Of a stretch of 64,000 nucleotides of DNA, positions 41,855 through 51,680 are shown in pieces. The translations under genes and the position numbers were made by a program. The stretch lies in assembly GCA_019828595.1 (NCBI GenBank), contig JAHQRK010000002.1, positions 186,001 to 250,000 of the forward strand. Direction: 5' to 3'. Origin of the DNA: Aphanomyces cochlioides (taxonomy: Eukaryota; Oomycota; Saprolegniomycetes; Saprolegniales; Verrucalvaceae). The notes under the pieces were generated by a model, which worked only from the letters and a program-made list of their open reading frames with translations, had not been told where the DNA came from and ran no database searches. Numbering within the stretch: position 1 is the first letter of the stretch; each line of letters opens with the position of its first letter.

Positions 41855-43069
41855 GGTAGTTCCCGCCACCAGCAACGCCGTGACCAACACCACAGACCAC
41901 GATTCCAACGCAATCACCAAGGCAAGGACCAGCGACAACGACCAAACAATCAAGACTCAAGACATTTTTCTTCTTTCCGTCAACCGCAGCCAGAGCGTGA
42001 CGAATATGACATGGAAGTCGATAACGCGCAAATGAATCGAAACTCTCAGCGTGGTCCTCGAACCTGCTACAAGTGCGGCCGAGTAGGCCATCTAGCCAAT
42101 GTCTGCAGAAGCTCTCAACGGTTTCACCAGAACAACCAAAACAACAATTTCCGCCGTTCAAACCACAACAACAGTGCAGTAACTTTCTCTGGAACACAAT
42201 CATCTCGTCCAACTAACCGACAACACAATGTTCAAGTTCAAGAAGCCGAAGACAGCGATGAAGGAGAAGAAATTGAAATGATCAACACGCACGTTGCTCA
42301 AAGCAAGTACAAGGAAGTCCCAACGGAAAATCAACTGATGATTTCAGAAGGTCAACTGGATGGAAAGCCAGTAAAGATTTTAATTGACAGCGGTGCTACA
42401 AACCTTTTGTGCCGTCCTGGCCTCTGTGACCAAGTCATTCGGGAAAAAGAAGCCATCATTGAAGGATTTGACGGACAAAACTCTGGCGTAAAACGAGTAA
42501 ATGAAGCTGAAGGCTCTCTCGTTCTCGAAGGAATGTCTTTTCCCAACTTACCGTTTACGGAATGGGATCTGGGTGGGAAGAAATTTGACGTGATTTTGGG
42601 ACAACCATGGTTCCATCGCTTTAATCCCATTGTGGATTGGAGAAATCACAAGATTTTATCGATCAATGGAAGTGTAGTCAAGGAAGGAAGCGACAACTCA
42701 AGCGACGGATGGATTCTCAAGATTACGACAGTCAAGGAAGTTCAAGAAAACCTTCACCCTGCCTTCAAAACACTCCTAACAAAGTATAAAGATGTGTTTC
42801 CTAAAGAACTTCCCGACGCACTGCCTCCAAAACGAGGAATTGAATTCGATTTGACCATGCGTCCAGATGCCAAGCCACAATATCGACCACCTTTTCGTCT
42901 ATCTCAAGTCGAGCAAGCATCTCTGGACAAGTTCATAAGCGAACTTGAAAGAAAAGGCTGGATTCAATTGTCCAACAGCGACTGGGTTTCGAATATCTTT
43001 GGAGTCCCCAAGAAAGATGAAAACGGCCAAATGAAGTCAAGAAGCGAAAGTCAAGAAGCGAATGGCTGA
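41855..43069 (+). pseudogene. Gag knuckle, protease and RT start of gypsy B
   Basis: After a basic R/Q/H-rich stretch there is a CCHC knuckle (C-Y-K-C-G-R-V-G-H-L-A-N-V-C), a protease (L-I-D-S-G-A-T-N-L-L) and the beginning of RT. A 14-bp tandem duplication (43034-43047 and 43048-43061) shifts the frame and ends it at 43069; removing one copy would restore E-W-L-R-T. Confidence 0.85.
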
Positions 43070-43740
43070 GAACAGCGACTCCCGACACTCCAATACGTTG
43101 GGTTCTTGACTATCGATATGTCAACTCGCAAACGGTGATCCCAAAGATCCCTTTGCCAAACATCGAAGACTTATTTGATCGCATGCATGGAAGCAAAGTC
43201 TTTACGAAGATCGACTTAGCGTCTGGATATCACCAAATGCTTGTTGAACCAAAAGCAAGAAAATACACAGCCATTCGTACTCATCGAGAAGTCTATGAAT
43301 GGGTTGTTGCTCCCATGGGAATGGCCGGAATGCCAGGAATTTGGTCCCGACTTATTCGTCGCCTCTTCGATAAATTCCCCTTTGCCGTTGTATACATGGA
43401 TGATATCTGTGTTTTCTCTAAGTCAATCGACGACCACATCCATCACCTTCAAGCAATTTGCGATGTTTTACGAGCTGAAAAGTTGTACGCTCGTCCGTCT
43501 AAGTGTGCCTTTGCCCTCGACTCAGTCGATTTTCTCGGCCACACAATTTCCAAAGACGGCTTACACGTTGACAAGTCAAAAGTTCGTGCAATCGAACAAT
43601 GGGCAGAACCTAAGTGCACTAAAGACTTAGTGAGTTTCATCGGATTTGCGAGCTTTTACAGAAAGTTTATTCCGAAGTTTTCGGATATTGTCCGCCCTTT
43701 AAGTGAATTGGAGGCCAAAAACGCCGTGGTCATGGACTGA
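43070..43740 (+). pseudogene. Reverse transcriptase of gypsy B
   Basis: RT palm motifs: F-T-K-I-D-L-A-S-G-Y-H-Q, V-A-P-M-G-M, V-Y-M-D-D-I (near 43395), F-L-G-H-T-I. A frameshift at about 43725 separates it from RNase H. Confidence 0.9.
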
Positions 43741-44938
43741 AGATCAGCGACAAGCCTTTTTAACGATCAAGATTGCACTTCAACAAGCTCCAGTTTTACA
43801 ACTGCCCAACTACGACAAGCCTTTCATCGTAACAACTGATGCCTCAGGATACTGTTGTGGAGGAGTTCTATCCCAGTTGGATAAGGACAGCAATGATCGA
43901 CCGATCGCATTTTTGTCTAAGCGACTTGGCCCTCATGAAGTCCAGTGGCCTGCTCATGAAAAAGAACTCTACGCGATCAAGCTTGCACTCGGCAAGTGGC
44001 GTCACTACCTTCATGGTACTCGATTCGACATTTACACGGACAACTCCACGTGTAAATGGTTCATGGAAACTCCTATTCTCACGCCTAAATTGACTCGATG
44101 GCTCGACATTTTCAGTGCGTTTGACTTTGTGTTGCATCATCGGCCTGGCAAACTTAATGTCGTTGCCGATGCGCTTTCGCGACCTCCACGAGATGCCTCA
44201 CACTTTGCGACGATGATTTCTGTTCATAATTGCGGAATCCGTTGTGCAAACGCCGCTCTACGACTAGATGCCTTGCAAACTCCACCTGACTCATCCCGTT
44301 TCCCCTCACGTGAACTTACCAAGCTCGTTGGAACTCCATTTTTGGGGGAGGATCTGTCAAGTCAAAAATGTGCTTCCACTCCGCAACGACTTGTAATCAA
44401 TCATTCAAGACAAATTTCGTATTCAACAGTCGAAATGGATCAAGACACGAAAGAGCGATACATTAAAGCTTACAAGAAAGACATCTCTGTTGCTATACAA
44501 GACAAATATGTTCAAAAAGATGACTTGTACTTCCTTCGTTCGAAAGATCAAGTATGGAGACTTTATGTTCCCAATGATGTTATCCTGCGCGCTGAAGTTA
44601 TTTCTCAAGCTCATGACTCAAGCATTGCTGCGCATCCCGGAACAAGACGAACATTGCTAAGTATTTCTCAATGGTATTACTGGGATACTCTCTTGGAAGA
44701 TGTCAAACTTTATGTTGCAACTTGTGAAACTTGCAGTCGATACAAGACAAATAGTCTTCGTGCCAATGGCAAAATGATTCCGATTCAAGCCCCTAACGAA
44801 TGCTGGCATACTATTTCAGCAGACTGGATCACTGGACTACCTCTATCCAAGTCGTGCGATGCTATCTTAGTTGTTGTTGACAAATTGTCAAAAAGAGCTA
44901 AGTACATTCCAACTCAAACCATGGCTTACCAAGCGTGA
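43703..44938 (+). pseudogene. RNase H and integrase start of gypsy B
   Basis: RNase H motifs T-T-D-A-S-G-Y, E-K-E-L-Y-A-I, Y-T-D-N-S; then V-A-D-A-L-S-R-P, the integrase HHCC region (H-D-S-S-I-A-A-H, C-E-T-C) and the first catalytic Asp (S-A-D-W-I-T-G-L). At about 44925 roughly 30 residues before the second Asp are missing and the frame changes. Confidence 0.85.
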
Positions 44939-45342
44939 TCATCAGTGATCGAGACCCAAAATTTACAAGTAATTTCTGGAAGTCCCTCATGCAAATCATG
45001 AATATCAAGCAAGCCATGACAACTGCGGGTCGTGCTCAAGCAGATGGAGCAACTGAACGCCAAAATCGAACACTAGAAGATGCTCTACGTTGCCAAGTGT
45101 CCTATCTTGGAGAAGATTGGGTTGACCATTTACCCACGATAGAGCAAGGACTTGTTCAGTCGTCAACTGGCATCACTCCATTTCAAATCGACACTGGAAG
45201 AACTCTGCGAAACCCTGTAATAGATAGTATAATGCCTCCAAATGACTTTGCCAAAAACTTCTCTGAAGAACGACAAGAGATATTGAAGATCGCCCAAGAA
45301 AATTTGAAGAAGGCTCAAGCAAGACAAAAATGCATTCTATGA
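44935..45342 (+). pseudogene. Integrase core, second part, of gypsy B
   Basis: Holds the second and third catalytic residues (I-S-D-R-D-P-K-F and A-T-E-R-Q-N-R) and the downstream G-I-T-P-F. A base inserted in an A run near 45330 ends the frame. Confidence 0.85.
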
Positions 45343-45860
45343 CAAGAAGCGCTCAAACATAACTTTCAAAGTTGGAGATCAAGTTCTCCTTGCAACCCGC
45401 GATTTGCCCTTGAAGCATGCACAACAATTAGATCGCAATGGGCGTCCAAAGCTAGATCCCCGATTCATCGGCCCCTTTGAAGTCATTGAAGAAATCAATG
45501 AAAACGCAATGCGCCTAAAGTTGCCTCGATCAATGTCAAGACTCCATGATGATTTCAATGTCGATGAAACACTATCAACCGAACGATCCCAAATTTGCAA
45601 GTCGACCGATTCCCAAGGCAACACCCGTCATACTTGATGACTCAACTGGTGAAGAACTCTTCATCGTCGAACGCCTCTTGAAGCAGAGACAATTCAATCG
45701 CAAGCTCGAATATCTCATCAAGTGGCATGGCCAACCTGAAAGCGAAGCAACATGGCAACTCGCAAAGAACATCAAACACGTCGTTCATTTCAAGCAGCTA
45801 GTTCAAGACCTCCGGCGCCGTCTTTCCCGACGACAGCCGGACGTCACGAGGAGGATGTAG
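45343..45860 (+). pseudogene. Integrase C-terminus with chromodomain, gypsy B
   Basis: After F-K-V-G-D-Q-V-L-L and F-I-G-P-F-E-V there is a frame change near 45555, then a chromodomain: F-I-V-E-R-L, Y-L-I-K-W-H-G, A-T-W-Q. In chromoviruses this domain guides integration to modified histones. The stop lies within the first bases of the LTR. Confidence 0.8.
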
Positions 45861-46069
45861 CGATCCTGAGCCACCGGTTTGGCTCAGGACTTCGGCTGAA
45901 TGCTGTAACGCAGTTTACGACTTAGAAAACTAGCGTAAACGCCCCTCAACACCAACCAAAGCGATGTGACAATAGTATGTGGCTTAAAGTTACAAGGATG
46001 TGCTAGATTAGAGTTAAGTTGAGATCTAATTCATTCTACAATTTGCCTTCCTCTGCCTAGTTTGCTACA
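45856..46069 (+). repeat. 3' LTR of gypsy B (214 bp)
   Basis: TGTAGCGATCC to GCTACA, preceded by the purine tract gaggagga. Twin of 14301-14514. Confidence 0.9.
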
Positions 46070-46566
46070 CAAGTCGTGTGTTATTCATGTGAACAACCGA
46101 CTTTTCTTGAACCTTATGGACGAATATTCCGGGATCTCGTTAGTGTGCGAAAACGAAACGAAAGCACAGTGGTTTGTACTCCATCGACAATCTTACAAAC
46201 TAAAAGGCTATAGTCCTCTAGGCAATGCGACTTGACAATTTTAGAGAAGAGTTACTCTACAAGTTTCCTTCCCAGTCGAATCCTTGTTCGAGTTCTTGAG
46301 GTATGTCTCTATCTTACCAACATGTTCAACACAAGCGCTGGTTGCACAGGCCAATAAAAGTAGAGTCAAGTCGTGTGTTATTGATGTGAACATCCGACTT
46401 TTCTTGAACCTTATGGACGAATATTCCGGGATCTCGTTAGTGTACAATCCAAGATTCGAACGACATGCACTGTGATGAGTGTAAAGCACTAAAAGAGAAA
46501 GTTGATGCACTTGAAGCAAATTTAATGAATAAAATATGTAACACGACGAGAGATGACTTTTTCTAA
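46070..46566 (+). pseudogene. Family P paralogs P2 (rest) and P11, tandem and chimeric
   Basis: From 46070 exon 3 of P2 continues (S-C-V-I-H-V-N-N-R-L-F-L-N-L), then switches to the end of an N module (E-T-K-A-Q-W), intron 1 in the Trp codon, linker (W-Q-C-D-L-T-I-L-E-K), and a second exon 3 (S-C-V-I-D-V-N-I-R-L-F-L-N-L) with a coiled coil (A-L-K-E-K-V-D-A-L-E-A-N-L) to about 46566. About 75 bp at 46070-46144 and 46369-46443 are a direct repeat. The second intron 2 lacks the last 8 bases and its acceptor. Confidence 0.65.
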
Positions 46567-46943
46567 AGGCAAGTGTGACGTCGCTGGTAGGCTTACAGTA
46601 CAACGTAATACTTGAAACAAGACTGAAATTATGCTTCCTCTTTGACCACGATTTTCGCTGACGACCAAAAGTTGCTTGGAAAGAATAGCTACAAGAGCTC
46701 AATCATCGAGCGAGAGACTCGAAGAACCATGTCCTGGAGAAAGCCGAGTCACCTAAAAACTTGACAAGCTGCAAACTACGACCGAGGCCATGGAGTTGAG
46801 AATGACATTGCAAGATCTGCTCAGTTCATGATAAAATCAAGCTTTTCAATGGCAAACGACAATTGCACGACATCCAGTGGTTTGCCTAAAGGACATCAAT
46901 TCTGCTTGGAAGCGCTGACCAAAGGAAGAACTTTGGCTTTGTC
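46567..46943. other. Degraded family P sequence
   Basis: No clear frame; probably coiled-coil remnants of the neighbouring copy. Confidence 0.3.
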
Positions 46944-47102
46944 ATGTTGAACCTCGTGAGAGGAGTTCGAGCCATCGCGCCACGTCAAAGTCTGCGTTTG
47001 GCTTCAGCAAAGGCCGCTTGCTTATCGACAGTAACGTGGCAAGTTGTGCGTGGAAGCCTGAATCGTTGCATTCACTTGAACTTTGATTCAAAGAAGATTT
47101 GA
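46944..47102 (+). pseudogene. Family P fragment P16 (M to C junction)
   Basis: Reads M-L-N-L-V-R-G-V-R-A-I and later H-L-N-F-D-S-K-K-I, clearly alike P1 over the same region at DNA level; stops at 47102 where an inverted N-module fragment begins. Confidence 0.6.
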
Positions 47103-47345
47103 CAGTACGACCTGCCAGATCGGCAACTTTGGATCCCCTGCAGTTCTGTCAGGAAAACACAGCAAAATACCATTCAGTTCCATCGCGGCGCGATTGCAAG
47201 GACATAAAGGCCCCAAACATCGTCATATCGAGCTTAAAGTGAAAAACGCCGTCGTGCGATGGAAAGAGAACACACCACCCATTTTGTACAAAAATTTGAG
47301 AAAAATGATTGATGTAGTGCCCTTTGATTGTATGTCTGGGGTTTG
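47103..47345 (-). pseudogene. Family P fragment P12 (N module)
   Basis: Minus-strand DNA matches the N exon and Trp-codon intron of P1 (intron reduced to about 33 nt, gtatttt...ctgcag) with frame changes. Confidence 0.55.
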
Positions 47346-47394
47346 ATATTTTAGAGTGATTTAAAAGTCTCAGGCTTGATTTTCTTGAGCAGCA

Positions 47395-47860
47395 ATGTTA
47401 GACTTGCTGGATTGTTCAAAGAGGTTGTATAGAAGCGAAGTTTGGAGTTGGCAGGAATTTCCAAAGTTGTAATTTTTCCACAGTATAAGGACTCGTCGCA
47501 ATTTGAATCTCACAACTGCATGTGCTGTTGACATAGACGTCGTACTTCACTGTGCATGCAACTTTTTGTGCAATCAACGTCATTTGATACTTGCTAGGCT
47601 TTGCAACTTGGATTGTTTTGCCACCATCGGATACTGCAAAGTGCTTGAAGCTTTGGCAGATTTTCCACACAACAAAACGACCAAGACCAAATGTTTCGGC
47701 CGTAAGTGAAAGTACGGCTGGCTCATCGTTATCTGTGATGAGGTCCAAGTGCTTGGACAAATGCCGAATCATCGCAGTAATACTCTCTTCGCGACTGACA
47801 GTTTCAGGATGAAGATTCCACCAATATCCAGGGAAGACCTACCGTATTTCGGGTGCTGCT
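47395..47860 (-). pseudogene. Family P paralog P13 (M end and C module)
   Basis: Minus-strand frame with H-L-S-K-H-L-D-L-I-T-D-N-D-E-P and Y-Q-M-T-L-I-A-Q-K, closely similar to exon 3 of P7. A frameshift in V-E-K destroys the last strand. Upstream the similarity ends near the 31-bp inverted repeat at 47839. Confidence 0.7.
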
Positions 47861-48477
47861 GTAACTACATTTTTCTCGGTTTGGCCTGAAACCATTCGGA
47901 GCCGAAACTTCATACATGAACCATTTATCGATTTTGGTTTGACCTGTAATCAAAATGGATATGACTGGTCAAAACTCGATCACTAAAACTCCTAGAAATA
48001 TATTGTGAGTATGCATGGAGCTTAAGGCTGTCGATATTGTTGGCGTTGCAAGCGGTGAAGGAACGAGATCATGTACAAGCCATACCGCATCGTGATCCTT
48101 GAGTCTTGGCTCTCCTCGGGGGCATGGTCAAAGGATCAATGAAGAGTGCATTTTCACTACCAATTTTCATGTATATTTCTATGTATTTCTGCCAATGATA
48201 ATACTAGCTGATGTCGGCAGCGATTCGGGCTTTTGGTTTGACCTGTAACCATTTTTGCTTTCCGCTGGCGTATCATGTTTTAGTAGCATGACAATACATT
48301 TTGAATGCGTCAGCGTGGGAATGTCCGATGCGATTGACAGTCGAGACGTTGCACAGCTTGCTCCACCGCAATTCGTATTTATCCATGCCATGCACTCAGC
48401 CAAGTCGGGAGAAGAGATTCCATTTCTCCCAAGTTGGCGACATTTTTGTAGTTACAGCAGCACCCGAAATACGGTAG
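47839..48477. repeat. 31-bp inverted repeat flanking 0.58 kb
   Basis: 47839-47869 is the exact reverse complement of 48447-48477. The enclosed stretch has weak family P fragments on the minus strand (a C-module piece at about 47990-48110). Confidence 0.7.
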
Positions 48478-48521
48478 ATCAATGGTTTACATCAATCGGA
48501 AATTCAATGCTCTAATAATAC

Positions 48522-48691
48522 CAAATCGTCTTGGAACTCATGGATTCAACAATCAAAGACGCAGGCGAGTCGTCTCGAGCGTAGTATTTGAGTTCAACTG
48601 AAAACTCATCATCGGGATCCGATTCAAACTTGATATTGGAGTAAGCAATAGAAGGTTTCTGTCGTCGCGAAAGCGCATTATTCTCAGTCAT
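48522..48691 (-). pseudogene. Family P fragment, N-module exon
   Basis: ATG at 48691 (M-T-E-N-N-A-L-S) and an N module like P7 (Y-S-N-I-K-F-E-S-D-P) to the Trp codon, followed by GT. Downstream exons are missing. Confidence 0.6.
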
Positions 48692-48879
48692 TTGAACCTG
48701 GCTGATTGTAATTTGAACGCACTCTCAAAAGCTCTTTGAGTGCTGTAGATGGGACAATGCTCTGTCATGTTTCGTTGACAGAATGGAAGCAGATTTTGAC
48801 AAGGTTGGTCATTTCTCAACGGTATGAACTCTAAAATTCACAACCGCCTCTCATTGTCCAACTTGACTGGTCTAGAAGC

Positions 48880-49445
48880 ATGTCCGCATCGTTGACGACT
48901 CGCTTTCCTTCTCACAGTGATACATTCCGCATGACTTTGGTCCCATCGAATGAGAAACTTACCATTCGCCTTCAGTCGATGCGAACGTACAAACCCGCTA
49001 CAACTTTCATTTCAAGTGAGTACAGGGAAGGCAACATCACGGAACTTAAACCTCAAGAAGATATTCGTCCGCCTTTGACAGAGCTTACCAACCTTTTGGC
49101 AGCTGCCATGGATCTAAAACAAGGTCCCAATGACAGTCTTCACCTTCTCGTGGCAATGCTTCGCTCAACGGGGGAGAAAGTTGACGGATACGATTTTTCC
49201 TTGATTCCGCAACCAATGGATCAATCTTTACGTGATGAACTTGAGAGATTGCAAGGCAAACTACCAAAGACTGATGCAGCATATTTCAAAGTCACGTTTC
49301 ATGCTCGCTCAAAGTGTTATACCGACAATGAGAGTTTGACCTGGGATATAGAGCCTATGCCTCATGATATCGTTGGCAGCGCTTGAAAGCTGGTAAATAA
49401 CGCATCGAAGGAATTGGCTACGACTGCGGAGATATGACTTTGTTT
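48880..49445 (+). pseudogene. Family P paralog P14, 5' part, split by gypsy E
   Basis: ATG at 48880; N module (R-F-P-S-H-S-D-T-F-R-M), then directly the M module without introns (M-D-L-K-Q-G-P-N, L-H-L-L-V) and Q-P-M-D-Q-S-L-R-D-E. A frameshift and a TAT to TAA change occur before the C module (R-I-E-G-I-G-Y-D-C-G-D-M). Element E interrupts it at 49446, after the target GTTT; the remainder is at 58536-58680. Confidence 0.7.
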
Positions 49446-49795
49446 TGTGTTGGTCGCGGGGATAGCGATGATGCACAAATAGAATTGAAGGTCCAGACGT
49501 TTGGACTTCAAGGAACCGAATATCCTCGACTTCGGTCAAGGACGATACAACAGGATCGAAGAGGTAGGAGGCGATCTCAACTAGCGCAGCGAGGCTAATC
49601 TAGATGCAATCGAGTATATTGAGAAGTGAGTTTAATGTAAAGCTATAAAGATCTAAACATCTAATATAGAAGGGACGAGAATCAGAGGACGAGGGTGCTT
49701 TAGAATAACACCAAGGGTCTTGTGGGGGTAGGGATCTTGTTGATTGACAAGCACCCAGTGATGGAATGACAATCGAGTCTTTCATGTCAGTCATA
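49446..49795 (-). repeat. 3' LTR of gypsy E (350 bp)
   Basis: Nearly identical to the 5' LTR except near its 3' end, which is about 13 bp longer. Preceded on the minus strand by the purine-rich run acgggggct. Confidence 0.8.
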
Positions 49796-50091
49796 AGCCC
49801 CCGTGATAAGTTTCGACCCTCATGTCGAAAGATCGTTGGGACGGAATGAAAGAGTCGATCCAACTGGTTGATGGATCTGGACTTTTAGAGACAGTCAGTA
49901 AGGGGCCACTAGAATCGTTGAAAGCTGGTCGGATCGCACAGCACAGTCGAATCGCAGCATGGTCAGGAAGTGTCTTCTTGTTCTTTTCTTGTTGCGCACT
50001 CGAGGTTAGTCATGTTAGAGGAGTGCTTTGGGCAGAGTCTTTGTGGCAGGAGGATGAGCATATATAGAGATGTCTGATGGTATAAGGGACT

Positions 50092-50502
50092 TTAATTGTA
50101 GATGTCCATGGGGCGAGTTTCCTTGTCCAAGTCGGCAAATCGCGGAGACCGGCGCAATGGCGGCAATCTCTTTTCCATACGTAGTGAATTCTCGAAGTCG
50201 TCGATGTAGGAGCGATAATCCGATAGCTTGGAGACTGGAGTCCAATATTTGTACCCGCCCACATGTTCGACTTGGTAATCAGGTTCGTGTGAGTTAGGTA
50301 ATCGACGCTTGTCAAGGATTTTATGGATCGGAGAGTCGACCGAAGTGTAGTCAACGTCGCCTTCATTGAAGTCGATGCAATCGATGAAGCTGGATCGCGG
50401 TAAGCAGTCGATAGTAAGGTCGTCAAGGGGCGATTCATCTTCAGGGACTTCCTCGTTAAAGGGTCGGGAGTAGTATCCTCGAAAGGGCTTCAGACAGTCC
50501 AC
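50092..50502 (-). pseudogene. Integrase C-terminal part of gypsy E
   Basis: Has I-L-D-K-R-R, V-E-H-V-G-G-Y-K-Y-W and S-Y-I-D-D-F, an arrangement like a degenerate chromodomain. It overlaps the previous frame by 13 bases. Confidence 0.6.
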
Positions 50503-51610
50503 ATTGAGCGTAACGATTTGTCGAGATGAGTCGGTATGTCGATTTTGTAAGTATTGGGTCCGATCTTGCGATCGATTCGATAAGGACCGTGCCAGTGTGT
50601 AACTAGCTTGGGAGTCCGCTTGTCCTCAGGGTTGTTGGACTTAGAGAAATACTTGTAGATCCAGACTGCGGATTGTTCATCGATGGCGATCGGTTTCTGA
50701 TCAGATTTCGAAACAGCATTCTTGTTCTGTCCGATAATCATTTGATTCTCGACAAGTCGTCTCATCTCCTTCCAGGATGAAGCTAATCGACGCTTGTACT
50801 GAGGAAGATCGTCCGATTTCCAGGCGGGATCCGAGTTCCGAAAGGCTAAGTCGAGAGGTAGAGTCGGGTCTCTTCCAAAGAGGCAAAAGTAAGACGTATC
50901 ACCCAAAATCTCATGATGAGCAGTCCGGTACGCGAAAAGTAACCTGGGTAAATAAGTATCCCAATCCGTATGGTGATCATTGACATAGATCTTCATCATC
51001 TGAACGAAATGTGTGATTGAATCGTTCGACGAGACCTTGACCTTAAGGATGATATGGTGCGCTAGCCAACTTTTGAATCCCCAGAGTCGTATACATGGTA
51101 GTCGCGAGTTCAAAGACAAAGTTAGAACCTCGGTCGGTCAAGAGTTTGTCTGGAATCCCGAATCTGCATAAGACTTCATCGATAAGGACTCTCACAAAGG
51201 TCGAAGTCTTGAGATCAGCGACTGGGAAGGCTTCGACCCATCGTGTAAAGTAGTCGGCAAACACTAATATGTATTTGTTGCCGCGGCCTGTCGTGGGTAA
51301 GGGACCCACGGCATCAACGACCATAAGTCCGAAGGGGCCTCGCAAAGAGTAGATCGGCATTCGCTGCATGTGACCTTGTTTCCAGGGTCGACCGCCCTTG
51401 GCGCGATTACAGTCGGGACATTTAGATACATAATCCTTGCAATCGAGTTGCCAATTCAACCAGTAGGCAGTACGACGGATCCGTTCACGAGTCTTCATGA
51501 GTCCGAGATGTCCTGCGACATGAGATGCGTGACTCGCGTATAAGACTTCTTCGACTAAAGAGTGAGGGATAACTGGGACGACAATGAGTTCAGGGTTTCT
51601 CAAGGGGTCT
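50490..51610 (-). pseudogene. Integrase of gypsy E
   Basis: HHCC region (H-A-S-H-V-A-G-H, C-P-D-C), catalytic residues in V-V-D-A-V-G-P, L-T-D-R-G-S-N-F and L-V-E-R-F-N-H. A TAA near 51043 and a frameshift just after the third catalytic residue split it in two frames. Confidence 0.85.
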
Positions 51611-51680
51611 TGATGGTGACGTAACGACAGACTATGCCCTGTTGCACGAGGTACTGCTGACTATTGCGTACGACTAGATT

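Larger units (their letters stand above)
41855..46069 (+). mobile_element. Gypsy (chromovirus) element B, 3' half
   Basis: Zinc knuckle, protease, RT, RNase H, integrase, chromodomain and 3' LTR on the + strand; LTR and first gag part are at 12844-14514 on the other strand. Followed by CAAGT, the target duplication. Confidence 0.9.
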
